Shown here in pieces: positions 1 to 12,108 of a DNA stretch of 64,000 bases; positions within the stretch are counted from its first letter, which is position 1; every line of letters begins with the position of its first letter. Under the pieces are notes generated by a model. That model was not told the DNA's origin, searched no databases, and saw only the letters and a list, made by a program, of their open reading frames with translations. Source of the stretch: Theristus sp. LFF4_11 (lineage: Eukaryota > Nematoda > Chromadorea > Monhysterida > Xyalidae). Made by a program: the position numbers and the translations under genes. Where the stretch lies: NCBI GenBank assembly GCA_030248135.1, contig JASANC010001978.1, forward strand, positions 1 to 64,000. The letters are read 5' to 3'.

Positions 1-142
1 GTGTGTTTGATCTTTTATTGTACTGTCTAGGTTGCGTACTTTCAATCTAGCTTCTTTTAAATGCTTATCGGCCTGCTTAAATTTGGCTTGTTCTTCTTCC
101 AGCGCTTGTTGTAAATTTAGGATTTCGTGAGATCGCGACATT
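1..142 (-). CDS. Partial coiled-coil ORF at left edge, probable retrotransposon gag start
   Basis: An ATG at 142 reading leftwards stays open to the window edge (47 codons), beginning MSRSHEILNLQQALEEEQAK. The visible part is strongly charged with heptad-like Leu/Ala spacing, so it is probably a coiled coil. It lies about 1.6 kb downstream of a minus-strand 5' LTR and primer-binding site, in the same orientation, so it is most likely the first part of gag in an LTR retrotransposon. That is inferred from position and orientation; no gag domain is visible in so short a piece. It could instead be a host coding exon. The frame continues outside the window. Confidence 0.4.
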
Positions 143-545
143 TTGAACACTCAACGAATAAAAATTAAAATAAAGGTTACTCACGATTTCGGATGGCCTG
201 AAGTTGTCAGCCAAATAGCGTATTTTATTGCCGGTCTTCGATGCTTTGGTCTGTTGGTCAAATATAAACGCCAAATTCCGTAGATTCCTGCCCGCGTTCA
301 CCAGCGTGTTTTCCAGTGTCGTAAATCCAAACAATGTTTTCCGAATAGCGTTGATAATTCTGAGACTGACTTCGACGCTCGAACTGGCAAAATTTGTTGT
401 GATTTTCTAAAATGTTTATAATTTCCTCGATTTTCTGCTTTTTGTTTTGTCTTTCTAACGTCTAAAATGTCGAATTTTGTTTGCCATTAAAAGTTCAAGA
501 ACCAATATTCATGGAATTTGATCGTATGATTATGCGATCATGACA

Positions 546-776
546 TTACTGTGGTAAAAATCTGAAATTGTTACTCTCTATTTCTTGCCAGCACTGTTTC
601 TCCGGCAGCTTGATATCAGTAGGCTGCAATAAAGCCATGTGCTGGCGCGTATTACAATTCTCAAGATTACAATTCACTTTACCCGGTAGCTGCATTGCTA
701 CTCGTCGAACCGGCGTTCCCTGGATGCCTGGATTTTCAAAGCGTACTGCACACTTTGTTGTATATTTTTCCACCAA
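546..776 (-). CDS. Retrotransposon leader ORF B, duplicate of ORF A C-terminal module
   Basis: This 76-residue ORF ends with the same module as ORF A: GTPVRR..MQLPG.V.C, then CWQE.ESNNF.FLPQ and a stop. Conservation of the module, including its exact C-terminal FLPQ, shows duplication. It lacks the charged N-terminal half of ORF A, so it is either a truncated copy or the last exon of a second version. Function unknown. Confidence 0.35.
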   Translation of the reverse strand: MVEKYTTKCAVRFENPGIQGTPVRRVAMQLPGKVNCNLENCNTRQHMALLQPTDIKLPEKQCWQEIESNNFRFLPQ

Positions 777-825
777 CTTGAGCGTTTTTATCTACGCGCA
801 AATTTATTGAGCTTTGGGATACTTC

Positions 826-1275
826 TTATTGCGGCAAAAATGTAAAATTGTTGTTCTCTGTTTCCTGCCAATATTGAACTTCTTTGGTGTGAGGGTTTAT
901 TATGTCAAGGCTAGTTTTTATGCTGTGCCCATTGATAACACATTTGACTGTTCCTGGTAATTCAAGTTTGACTCGCCTCACTGGCTTACCTTGATCGTTA
1001 CACGCATAAATTGTCGTTGTTTTCGGAGCGATTTGCTGTGCGCGGATGCCAAATTTTTCAAAGTTGCTTGTTTCTGTGATAAGCACTTTCTTTCTTGAGC
1101 CGCTGACATTCCCAATCCAAAATGCTTCATCGTTTTCTCTCAAATGTTGTATAAGTTTCAGTTCCTTTTGCCGCTTAATCTCTTTTTCAATCTTTGCGTA
1201 CGGATCACGCTGTGAGATGATTTTAACATCGTACGGCTTCGATTCTGTATGTTTTCTAAATTGCTGTTGCAACAT
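826..1275 (-). CDS. Retrotransposon leader ORF A, unknown domain
   Basis: This 149-residue ORF lies between the primer-binding site and the putative gag. The N-terminal half is highly charged (Lys/Arg/Glu, with a helix around EIKRQKELKLIQHL); the C-terminal half ends with PVRRVKLELPG...YWQE...NNF.FLPQ before the stop. That C-terminal module recurs in the next ORF downstream (776-546), so the two are diverged tandem duplicates. A Lys-rich ORF in another frame (1370-1158, starting MSQNKTVKNKIPAQK) overlaps its start and might be an N-terminal part joined by a frameshift. I recognise no domain. It may be an accessory or gag-related protein. Confidence 0.4.
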   Translation of the reverse strand: MLQQQFRKHTESKPYDVKIISQRDPYAKIEKEIKRQKELKLIQHLRENDEAFWIGNVSGSRKKVLITETSNFEKFGIRAQQIAPKTTTIYACNDQGKPVRRVKLELPGTVKCVINGHSIKTSLDIINPHTKEVQYWQETENNNFTFLPQ

Positions 1276-1750
1276 CTTTGCTTGGCGAACGTTTTCTGAG
1301 CTATTTTTTTCTTTTGACTGTGCGCTTTTTGTGCAGGAATTTTATTCTTTACAGTTTTATTCTGACTCATCCTTCTGTAAGCTGAAGCAGTTTTCTTTTA
1401 TTCTATCGATTTTTTTTTACGTTACGCAGTGCCCGCGTACAGTCTTATTTTCCAAATAAATGGCTACTTTCTGCCTGCTGGGTATCCTGCTGCAATTTTT
1501 TGCTTGACTGGTATTGATTGGGTAAACTGTTCCAAGTAGTGTAATATTTCACAAGCGTTTTATCGCGGTTTATCGCTTGTTTTTATTTTTCTTTGAACCG
1601 AGCAATTTTATTTGCGCACAAAATTATTTTTCTTCACTTTTCTGTACTTTTATCTATCTGTTCCGCCGTGCCTAGGGCTTCTTGAATTCACCGGTGGCCA
1701 GCCGGGAATTTTTCACTGAAAATTTTCTAAGTCTTTAAAAAAGACTTAGG

Positions 1751-1768
1751 CTGGGCGCGGAAACACCA
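1751..1768 (-). promoter_or_regulatory. Primer-binding site, tRNA-Val-like
   Basis: Read on the minus strand this begins TGGTGTTTCCG, complementary to a tRNA ending CGGAAACACCA. That is the 3' end I remember for animal tRNA-Val with acceptor strand GTTTCCG. The remaining bases match with one extra nucleotide. It starts two bases inside the LTR. Confidence 0.6.
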
Positions 1769-1770
1769 TT

Positions 1771-2304
1771 TGTTACGGTGCTGTTGTTAGGTTAGGTCCC
1801 TAATAGTTTCGTGTTTACTACGAATAAATTCCGACAGTCCGAATGATTAAGAATTATCTTTTATTTCCGTTTAACAACTGTCCGCAACAATAGAAAAGGA
1901 TGAAGTAGAATGAAAAACGAAGTGTGTCTTGGGGTTGGTTCCGGTCTCCTTATATAGGGTTCCGGTGACCTTCAACGAAATCTGACGAAATATTGTTGTG
2001 TCTAGCTTCCATTTGCGTCATCACCTTTTTAGGTGATATGATTCATGTGAGGACGTATCTTTTGCATTGCATTCCTTTAGTTCCAATGTCGTCATGATCT
2101 ATTTCTGTTTCAGTCACCTGATTATTTGTTTACCCGTTTGTTGATTGTTGTGACTGTTTCCGGAGTCATGTGATTGTTTGTTTACATGACTCTTCTACCT
2201 GTTTACTTCCTTATTGACGTCATGTTTGCGTTTTTTCTGATTTCTGGAATCTTCTCCATTTTTATCTAATGTCTTTAGCTTTAGCTAATTTTAGCTTCGT
2301 AACA
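1771..2304 (-). repeat. Long terminal repeat (5' LTR, 534 bp)
   Basis: Both ends carry the perfect 7-bp inverted repeat TGTTACG/CGTAACA, giving the TG...CA termini expected of an LTR. On the minus strand a TATA box (TATATAAGG, 1957-1949) precedes an AATAAA signal (1865-1860) by about 85 nt, the normal U3-R-U5 order. The bases after the inner end match a tRNA primer site, which marks this as a 5' LTR. The partner LTR is outside the window, so identity between LTRs and target-site duplication cannot be checked. Confidence 0.75.
1949..1957 (-). promoter_or_regulatory. LTR TATA box
   Basis: TATATAAGG on the minus strand within the LTR, followed about 85 nt later by the polyadenylation signal at 1865-1860. 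Confidence 0.55.
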
Positions 2305-2886
2305 CAAGTGGCAATGTAAAAAACAGACCGGTTTCTCGGCATCCCTCTCGATACTTTGAACCAAACCAATGTTAAGTAAGCCACACAAACAACACATGAA
2401 AACCGTTCCTAAAATTCATGACTGAAACAACGATAAAAAATCATTCGAATAAAGGTTTTAAAAGCCTCAAAACTGATATTCAATTGAAGCTTACTGATTG
2501 GCTGCTCATGGTTGAGTACGTACGTAAGACCAATAAACGCGTCCGAACGCCAATTCGAATTTCAAATGCAGCCAGTCAGCGTGTATTTCATAAAATATTT
2601 TTTGTTCCCTTTCGGTAAATCTCACAAACTTTTTAAGAATAAAAAATAAGACTTATAAAACTGAAACGACAAGATGATAGCGGCTAGTATTCCAAAAAAA
2701 TGTTACTGAATGGAGTTCACAAGCATATTTCCATCGACACAATCAGTATGAAAAAGAACGAGAAACAAAAGGAGATCACTCCATAAATTTCAGCAACGGT
2801 GATTTCAGCAGACATGGAAAAAATCAAATCCAACTTAAACATCCATGAAAAGTTCCGACGAACAACATGTAATACTGTAGTGCCAT
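2305..2886. other. Spacer between LTR and CCAR1-like last visible exon
   Basis: About 580 bp of AT-rich sequence. A 66-codon open frame on the plus strand (2418-2618) has no recognisable features and is probably chance. If the CCAR1-like gene continues leftwards, this would be intron. Confidence 0.4.
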
Positions 2887-5800
2887 TCAACGGCCCTCTC
2901 GGAGTCGCACTCGACGGGCCGGCCTGTTGCGGCCCAACTTCACCGCAGCATCGTATCCCTCCAGTTCCAGTGCGCCGATCGGTGTCACACCGGAATCGGC
3001 TGGCAAGATCCTCGTGCTACGAATCGCGTCCTCGTCGATCATGGTCGTCGGCGACCGAATGCGCTTCTGTGGACGCTGCGCGGAGCTCGCTCGTGCTCGC
3101 GGCTGCTGCTCGCGGTCGGCGCGCTTCGGCGACTGCGCCGCTCGCTTCATCTGCCGTTCAATCATGCGGCGTTCGTAGCCGCGACGCTCGGCCGATCGCG
3201 ACGTCGACCGTCGGCGTTGTCGACGATTCAACGGCGGCGGCGACGGCGGCGGCGGCGGATGACCCGCTCGGCTGTTGGTGCTCTTCGACGGGAAACTGCG
3301 CCGCGCCGCTGCTGCTGGCGCATTCTGGCGACCACCGCGGTAGATCACCGGCCGCGTTGGTGTGCTCCGACGCCGCTCCCGGCGGTTGCCGACCGGAGCG
3401 ACCGCGCGCTGCTCGTGACCGTAGTCGTGGCGACCCGGTGTACGCACGTCGATCACCGGCGTCGTCTGAATCGCATCTTGAAACTGATGATGGCGTTGTT
3501 GTTGTTGTTGTTGTTGTTGTTGGAGACGAAGTAAGTTCTCGAGCAGCTCTGGATTCGGATTCGGATTCAAGTGAAACGCGGACTGGTGTTGTTGTAGTTG
3601 CGGTTGCTGGGCGACGTCAAGCATCATCAGCGGCGGCGGCGGCGGTTCCGGTCGATAGGCGTCCGGATTGATCGGCTCCTCCGGTGGCTGCTCCAACAGT
3701 GGCCGATAGACATGCTGGCTTGGGTACAACGGTTGATATGGCAACGGTGAGCGCGGTGGCGCAGCGAACTCGTCGTCGAGTGGTTGCGTGGCGTGCGCGT
3801 ACTCGACCTGGTGGTGGCCGTGGCCATCGCGTCGGTCGAACGCTGCCTGTGTTTTGGTGGACACAAGCGATAGCGATTTTATTCGTAAAATCATTTAAGC
3901 GCCACACTCGTTGTAGCCCTCCACAGTCTAGTGATCCTCACGGGAAAACTAGCACGATGAAAACCGAATATTCCCGATCTCGTTTGTCACCGTGCTTAAT
4001 AAAAAGTACAGCGACTCCGTAAGATCTTGCGATCCACACACAACACATCTGTCAGATGACCATGTGGGAGGCCACAAAGTGTACCGCCACCGAACAAACA
4101 CCAACCAACCAACCTGTTCGTCAGGATCGTATCCACGTGGCTGCATGTCCGGCTCGCGCTCGTACGCACGCCGCTGCTGATATCGCTCATCGAATCGGGC
4201 GTGCTCAAACTCTGCCGTCCGTCCATCCTCATAGCTTCGATCGGCATACTCCACCGGCGCTTGTTCACCGTAATCGCGTCGCAACGGCATCTCCGGTTCG
4301 TAGTGCATTCGTTTCGCCTCCGGCGACGCCCATTCCTGATCGCTGCTGTCGTAGTAGGCGCCGTGGGCGGCCGCACGCTCACGCTCGTAGTCGTACGCTC
4401 GCTCGTCGTCGCGATACTCGAGTGCGCGGCGCGTTTGATGCTGCTGATAATCGGCGCCAGCCGGCGTGTCGTCGATCGGCTGCCGGCGATGCAACGCGTC
4501 AACGGGCAGCTGCGCTCGCTCGCGCGCTTCCCGATTCGCGTAGATGACCGGCTGTTGCTGCTGTGGGCGTTGTGGAAGTGGCGGTGCAAGTGGTTCTTCT
4601 CGGTAATGTACTGGTTGTGCTTGTTCTCGCAGTCGAGCGTCCATCAACATCATCACCTGTGGTGCCGCTTGATTCCGCTGCGACTCCGCCGCACTCCACG
4701 CACGAACGTCGTCGGCGTCGTCGCGTAGCAACTGCGAGTACGCCAGTCGGAGCATTCGTTTCGCTTCGGCCGACTTCGGCACCTGGCCGCACATGACCGC
4801 GCCGACCAGCTCCTGTTCCGTAGCGCTGAATCGCGTCACGATCACCGGAGCCGGCTCCGGCGGCGTCGGCTGCTGTTGCTGTTGCAGTTCTCGGAGTTGC
4901 TGCGCTTCTCGCAATTGTCGCTGCGCGTGCGTCTCTTGCGTCTGCTGCTGCGTCAACGCACGCACCTGCATCAACGCCGCCAACTGCTGCTCACTGCCAA
5001 CGGCGTTGCCGTGCGCGTCGTACAGCTGCTGGCCGGCGGTAATCTTACGCTGGAGGTACTCCATCGCGTCACGATCGTCGATCTCGCGCTGCGCACTCGC
5101 CACGGTGCCGCCGTCGTTGCGCACACGTCGCTCACGGCGCTCACGACTCGTCTCCGGCGGTGGTTTCGGCGGGGACGCCGTTTGACGATGTTGCTGTTGA
5201 AGAACGGCCGCTTTCGGTTGATTGGTTCTATTTGTGTCGAGGAAAATGTCACCGTCGCGGTCGAGCTGCACACAACCGCCGAACGTCGACATGCCCAGCG
5301 GACGCCACGAGCTGGCGCCGAAGCCGCCCACGCTCAGCGACGCTTGTTGCTCTTGCGTCGCTTGCTGCGTCTGTTGCTGCCGGTTGACGTTTGGCGAGTG
5401 CCGTTGTTGTTGTGGTTGATCAGCGCGTTGGCGACTGCTGCTACGACGGTCGTGCTGGTCGCTCGAGCGATCCAACACTGATGAACGATGTTGATTCGGT
5501 CGCTGTTGCGGCTCGCGCTGCTCGGAGCGCCGACGCTCCGGACGACGCTGTGGCGGCGAGCGCGCTCGATTCCGACCGCGGTCACCGGCTCGATAGCGAC
5601 GATCACCGTCACCATCACCATCACCATCACCGTTGTCGCGGTGCTGTTGCCGTTCGGACGACCGTTGTTGTTGCTGTTCGTAGCGCCGCTTCGGCGACGA
5701 CGCCGCTGGCTGTTGGTCGCGATTGGCAGAGGCCGCCTGTTGTTGCGGCTGGCTATACCGACGCAACGGCGAGGTCATTTCGGTGAATTTAGTGATCGAC

Positions 5801-8800
5801 TTCGTTGCGGTGTTCGTGCTGATCAACGGTTGCGGCGCGGCGGCTTGCATGCGACGGCTGTGCGTTTGCAACTGCGTGCTCACCTGCAGGGTGGAAATGG
5901 AAACACGCATTGGAGAAGCAAAATTGGTTGCTTTGCATGTGATGGGCTTATTGGGAAGTGTTTTTTTAAGAGCAGCACTAGAACAGCAATGACGCTAGAG
6001 AAATGTCAACTTTGAAGCATTGCAGCGCACGCGTTAAAACAGGTGATTTTTTTTGAGCTTCTGACACCGACAACCAATCAATAATCAGTGCGAATGATAA
6101 ACACAACAAAAGTGGATACATTGCATCGTTACACACCCGTTTTTCGAGAAAGATACACAACAAAAAGCTGTTTAGTCCCACCGATAGGATTTTTTGCACA
6201 ATGAAACAGTCCCTGTGTGCGCAGTTTGGTGAAACGCACAAACATGTTTCTCATTCTTGTTTTGTGTAATCTTGCGTCCATGGATGGCTGCATCGTTGAT
6301 GCATAGTTGCTGGCAGACAGTTTTCGAAGGCTGTAACAGTCGTGTTGTGTTGTTGAACAGTCTGCTCCACATCCCACATTATCAAGATTTCCCTTCATTC
6401 GGCGGTTGTGTGTTGTTGAAAACCAGAACACAAACACAACATCACTTTTACACACATGCAGCTGTAATTCCATCCGTTTTGAACCATCATTATTCCAAAG
6501 CTGCTGTTCTTTGCCGTCAGAAATAACGATTTCGGTGTCTTGTTGAACGGCTTGTAGTTGAGGATTGTTGAGTTGATTGAAAAGGCAGTCAGGAAAATGT
6601 TCAACACACAAAGAAATGTGAGACACGGTAAAGCTGGTACATACATAGTCAAATGAGAACATTCGAAAAAACACTTGGTGGCTATTCAGTAACGAGGCCA
6701 TGAGAACAGAACTGCGCTGCTCTTTTTTGCTCCATGGAATCATCCGTTGAATAAATCATGCAAATTATCGCCGCATCAAGCTCAGAAGTGTTCGTGAACT
6801 GTTTCACCACGACGCTATTGACCAAATCATCAAAATTCCGAGATAGTTCGTTGATATTTGGCGACTTTCACACAAACCGCCGCACGGATTACGGACATCA
6901 GTCGAACGATACCAACCAGATTGTGCACAAAGGACCTTTCCGTTTGGCTTCGCCAACTTTATGCATGACAGAAGTCCCCGGTCTTTGTCAAAAAGCTTTA
7001 TGCTTGCTAAACGGGTCCAATCACGTTCACATGCCTGTTTTTAATTGCTGAATCCGACAGTAATTTCGGTAACTCGCATTTCATGATCTCGTTTTCGTGC
7101 TGTATCCAGAATGGTCGACGAACCGCAAGAATAGACGATTTCAAGCGTTTGCTGTTGACAGCGCTCGCATCGCGCAACTTTCCATTGTACAGCAGCACGT
7201 TGCCCATAATGAAGGCAGTAGATTTATGTCTCTTGTCTCAATTTGACACCCAATTCGCTTTTGGCGTTTATCGACTGTTCCGTTCCGCCTTACTTTGTCA
7301 ACTGAGTTTTCGTTCACTGTGGTATAAAGTTGACATTGCGCAATAGCGCCAAAGAGGCATCTTCGATTGTTTATCGAGCACATGTCGAAATGTCTTGACA
7401 CTCGAGGCTGCCTTTAGCGAAGCGAGCGTTTCCATGTTTTCACGGCAGTGTCAAGGAAAAAACGATATTCGATCAGCAAAAACCATGTTGACGTGACATT
7501 CCAATTCCAACAAAACAGAAATTTTTCCTGTCACCACTTGCGGGTGGGTGTTTGCTTCGTTTTGTTCCAGTATCGCCAGATTCCAATCGTGGCCCAGCGA
7601 TAAATGAAGAAACCCTCTGACTGAACAGTTGAAAAACCAGAATAAACCTCACAATGATCGAAGGCCAAAATGAGACAGAAGAAAAACACTCGCGAAACGT
7701 GAAAAGAAAAAAACGGAGAAAAAATGTTGATTGGTTTCGGGTGAAAAATGCTGCAAGCACGCTTTTCAAAAACGATTGACCTCAAAAAGAACAAACAAAC
7801 CGAAATTATGAAGAACACAAAACAAAAAACTGTCGCAATAAATGACAAATCTGATTTTTCTGCGGCAAGGCGATTAGTGATTACGTAGTGAAACATGAAC
7901 CACATAAAAAAATAAACAAAAACAGCCAAAACTGGAAATGCTCCGTCAGAGCAACAAGGACATGATCGACCCCCAGGAACCAAACAAACAAAATTACCAA
8001 TATTTCAACGGAGTTCTGAAATTTCACGATTGAAAATAGCGGGGAATGTTTTAATGTTTTTTCTTAAGATAATGTCTGTGGGCATTTTCACTACAGCCAC
8101 AAGGAAAACAACTTCATTCGGTTAACTCTAGAAACCTGAATGATTGTGAGTGAGACTGAACTTGTTATGACTGATTTTCAAAACGCCACCCCACCCCCCC
8201 CACCCCAACCAACCGGATCTTGCGCGCGCGGCACCAAATGAATGCGAGTTGCGTTCCATTTGAACGGCATGTTTGCGTTGTACGCTGCCTCGACCATGAC
8301 CGTGTCGCCCAAGTTCACTGCGCTGCCATGCACCACACTGAATTGAAGAAAAATATGTACACCCACAGATAAACGCTAATATGGTGTTTTATTCAATCAT
8401 ACAATGCGCGCGAATTTCGGAGTCGTTTTGACTAGAATCTGCTCTCGTTTGCATGATTAAGCTATTCTGCTTGTTATTTTCACGGATTCCTTCAACACTA
8501 TTAACAGACGAAGATTGAAACTTTGGCTCAGATGAAAAAACGTCAGCGACCTTGTTTGAAAGAACACATCGTCATCAATGAAACCGTAACTGTTGTGCAT
8601 CTTTGTCACTTGGCCGACGAACGAGCGAGTCTTCTCTTTGACGATACCCGTTCCAGCTGCAAATGTGATGAAATTACGAAGAGCCGAGATTTTCAAACAG
8701 TCAACAAACGTCAAAGGAGTTGGATATTTTATCTTTTTCCAAGCGTCATTGATCGGGAAACAGCCAGAACACAAAGAACACCAAACCAACCAGCAGCAGC

Positions 8801-9125
8801 AGTGGGGGCCGTTTGCATTTGTTGCTGTGTTTCTTGTTGAATCAGAGGCATCGTCGGAAACTGACCGAAGCTGGCGATGCCGCCGGAAGTGGAGCCAGTG
8901 GATTGGTTGAACGACGACGTCGTCAACATCGCCTGGTTCTGCAGGCAGAACATCAAAAGATTGACAATGACAAACAAACAACTTAAGTGACGCTTTTTGG
9001 TGTTTTTGTCCTTGCGACAAATCATGCTGGTCAAAAAACACGAAAATGCAGCAAACACAACAACACACAGCGATCGGTCGCAACGACCCCGTCAACGCTT
9101 GCGAATTGAACGCCCCTTGGAACAT
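2887..9125 (-). CDS. lst-3: CCAR1/LST-3-like protein, S1-like domain and long Gln/Arg-rich region
   Basis: CCAR1 family proteins are nuclear co-activators and splicing-linked factors; LST-3 is the C. elegans member. Exons: 9125-9069, 8938-8791, 8656-8551, 8337-8214, 5883-4114, 3846-2887; phases agree and give 1,054 residues. An in-frame stop lies just upstream of the ATG at 9125. Residues about 78-126 form the S1-like domain (GFIDDDVFFQTSVVHG, then YNANMPFKWNATRI), very close to the CCAR1 motif. The rest is low complexity: poly-Gln, Gly-Asp repeats, Arg/Ser-rich stretches and many Tyr-Asp-Arg-Glu runs. The LAIKA, SAP and inactive NUDIX domains of CCAR1 are absent. Either this copy is short, or the gene goes on past a donor near 2915 and across the retrotransposon. 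The Arg-rich end (RRVR) resembles the sequence before LAIKA in CCAR1, favouring continuation. The 9069 donor is the weakest junction; the 2.3-kb intron 5884-8213 shows no further exon. Confidence 0.75.
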
Positions 9126-12108
9126 GGAGTTGAGTGGAGTGGAGATGCCAACAACCCCTTCAATTCAATTTCTTTCACACGACGACGGACGAAGGAGAGG
9201 AAACAATATTCGATGAAATATTTGATGCTGAAAACCCAAAAAGTGAAGCGCAGAATTGTAAGGGTTTTTAACTTTTAACTGCACATGGTTCGAAAAAAAT
9301 GAAAATCCCAATTTTTTATATTAAAAAAAAATTAAAAACATTTTTTTTCAATTAATTAAAAAAGTTTTTCAAAATGCCTGCCGGAGGAAAATTCGATGGC
9401 CGACAAAAACAGGTGTATTCGAACCGCTCTGACGCGCTGAATTCGTATATGGCACTTTCAGAATGAAATAAAGCTGTTTTGACCCTTAAAATTGACAAAA
9501 ACTTTTGTGAAAATTATTAGCCTTTTGTTAAAAAAACAAAAATCGTCATTTTTGTTTTTTCATAATTTTTTTTTAATTTCAAAAATCAAAGTTGTGCTGA
9601 ATCAACCAGGGAGTTCGAAGAACCACATTTGATGTGCAATCGCTTCCCGAATGACTCCCGTATGGCGGAACTTTCCAGATTTTGTTTGGGTGACCTCACT
9701 TACCCCTTTTCCAAACCGTTACCGTACCTCTTCTTGTGTTTTGACTCCCATAACGTCACTAATTGTCCCCAGCCCAAGTGAAAATACACATATCGGCTTG
9801 AAATTCGATCAATTTTGATGATGTGTCGCGACGGCAGGACACGAAACAGCAACCAGACAACGTAACGCTTGCAAACGGAGCAGCTCGGACGCTCAAATTT
9901 AGATTGCGAGGCGAATCGTCACCTTAATTTTGATTTTTGTTTGACAACCCTAGGGGGGCTCCACCACCCTCAGCCAAAAATCCTGCCAGTGCACGGTCAG
10001 ATACCCGTGTACCCACCCTCCCTCCTTTACCTCGACACGGGTACTAGACCCCCCCCACCCCCCTCTACGAGAAAACACGGGATCGCACCCCCCCTCACGG
10101 TGGTCAATCTCATTTCAATTTTTCCCAAAAATACCGTAATTTTTGCATTTTTCTTGACGTTTGTGTCTGTCCCTGCATAGATTTTGTTGTTTCGTGTACT
10201 GAATTTGTGTGTTGCTTTGAAAAGCTGGTTTTCCTTGTTTTGCAATTTTTGTTATGCAGAATTTACGTTTTAACTATTGTTTGACCATTCCTTTCCAAAA
10301 ATTTTCATGATATAGCACAAGATCACAGATCAAACTTGACAAGCTGGCACCTGACTTGTTTTTCCTTTCTGTCCAACTTTATTTGACACCAAATAACAAA
10401 ACCAGCTGTGCCCACGTATCACGTTAACAGCACTATAATTAAAATTCCATGTGTGAACTGTGAAGCGTGACGGACGCAATTGAAGCTTTCGAGCAAAATG
10501 GGGCAACACGCACACATCCAGAAAAATCCAGAGAACCTCTGTGGAACGTTCAAATGAATACGCAGCAATCCACATTGTCTTTTTTATTATTCTCATGCAT
10601 TGCGTACACAAAAAAAAACTTATTCCAAAAAGTAAGACTGCAAGACAATTCAAACATAGTTATTTTTAATCAAAAAAACCTCATCATCACAACGACATGA
10701 CCATTATGTATCCAGTATGAACATATGAGTGCAAACGATTGAAAAACGTTCAAAACACTATTATGAGCGGAGGCCAATTATTATGGTTCGTGTGTTATTC
10801 TCATTTATTATTCGATGTTTTGTTGCCATGGTTGCTCTCTGTGAATCGCGTTTGCTTGCACGCATCGCCAAACAAAAGCACTGCACATGCACACACGTTT
10901 TTGACCTCGAGTGCCAAACTTTTGTTACCTGGAAAATTCATTGATTATATATTTTTATCAATGCACACTTGTTCCTGGCAAACTTGAATTAAACCTCGCC
11001 GAGTATCGCTGAAATTCCGTTCACACTTCACAACGACACGAGATTCGTCATGCGGCGTGTCGCCTCGCTCAAACAAATGCCAAAATCTATTCCAAAATTC
11101 ATTCCATGTAGCACGAAATTGTGGCATTGGATGAAATTTTGAATGGATTTAGCGAGGCAGTGAAACGCAGTGACCAAAAAGTCCGATTTTTGTTATTCTA
11201 GTGCGGTTCTTTCAAAAGAGCAAAAACACCTGTTTACATTTTTGTCTGAACTTTTAAAATTTTCCTTTGAATCGTTTAGTTGATTCTCAACGTTTTAAGA
11301 AACGCAAATTAAACAGAAAATTTACTGAAGGAAAGAACCACGTGTGAAGAAGCGTTTTGCTGGCGTTTTTTCTTCAAAAAGTGTGACATTTTGTCTGTGT
11401 AACATTTTCGCTAAATGTGCAATAGTTGATCACTATCAACATATTGCAATCATTCGAAACACTACCACAACAAATACGCTGGCACGTTTTCTGTTTTAAT
11501 TCAGTTACAAAATGCTTTGAAAAAAAAACATGACAAAAACTGGAAAAAGCGCTTTTTTATGGGGCCGGCCGCTTTCTCGGCAGTTCACTGCAATCAACTT
11601 GAACTGCGTGTTACAAATTCCGTTTTTCCTGTTAAAAAAACATCCCACTTCAGTTGCTGCGCGGATTTCGCCCAGATTTATTTGTATAGTCGTGCACAAT
11701 GGAATCGGGAACTGAGTGAACTCGATAATCGAACAAACACACGATTAGTGACTCTCATTTTCGCCGCATCTCGGTTTAAAATATTACTCTTCAAAATACT
11801 CAACGTGCTACCTATTTTGAACAAACCACTTCCGATGCAAACTTTTTTCGTGTGAAAACATCAAAAATAGAATTTGTGCGGACCAGAGTTTTTTGCAGTA
11901 TCGTTCTCAAAGCGTTTCTGAAAATTATATTCACAATCGGTGAGAGCCTTTATAAATGACACGGATGTAGTGAACCAAAACATGGTTTTCAAAATTTTAA
12001 ATTGTTTTATTTTCCGGCGCACAACACGTTGAAATTTTTGTCGGACAGTTGTTTCCTACAGGTGTTACAGATTCCTTGAAACTTACAGTGCCAGTGCACC
12101 ACTGAACC
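9126..12108. other. Intergenic region between divergent CCAR1-like and SDR genes
   Basis: About 3 kb with no convincing exon. The first 200 bp would hold the CCAR1-like promoter. 9290-9600 is very AT-rich with long A and T runs. 9955-10110 is C-rich and contains an inverted repeat TACCCGTGT (10002-10010) / ACACGGGTA (10035-10043). The remaining ORFs are short and low in coding character. Confidence 0.45.

Larger units (their letters stand above)
1..2304 (-). mobile_element. LTR retrotransposon, 5' end (5' LTR, PBS, leader ORFs), truncated by window edge
   Basis: The minus strand shows in order an LTR (2304-1771), a two-base gap, an 18-nt primer-binding site (1768-1751), and ORFs at 1275-826, 776-546 and 142 onwards. 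The other LTR and any reverse transcriptase lie off the left edge, so the superfamily (BEL/Pao or Gypsy) cannot be decided. The element has the same orientation as the CCAR1/LST-3-like gene whose last visible exon ends about 580 bp from the LTR. Confidence 0.7.

Noticed and set aside
77..334. Minus-strand 85-codon ORF as an exon spliced to the edge ORF
   Set aside because: The only acceptor gives a 35-nt intron and the phases do not match.
2799..3671. Plus-strand ORFs over 2.8-5.9 kb, up to 290 codons
   Set aside because: They mirror the GC-rich Gln/Arg-rich exons of the minus-strand CCAR1-like gene.
10430..10960. tRNA or rRNA genes in intergenic regions
   Set aside because: No cloverleaf with A and B boxes seen except the decayed one at 40719-40793.
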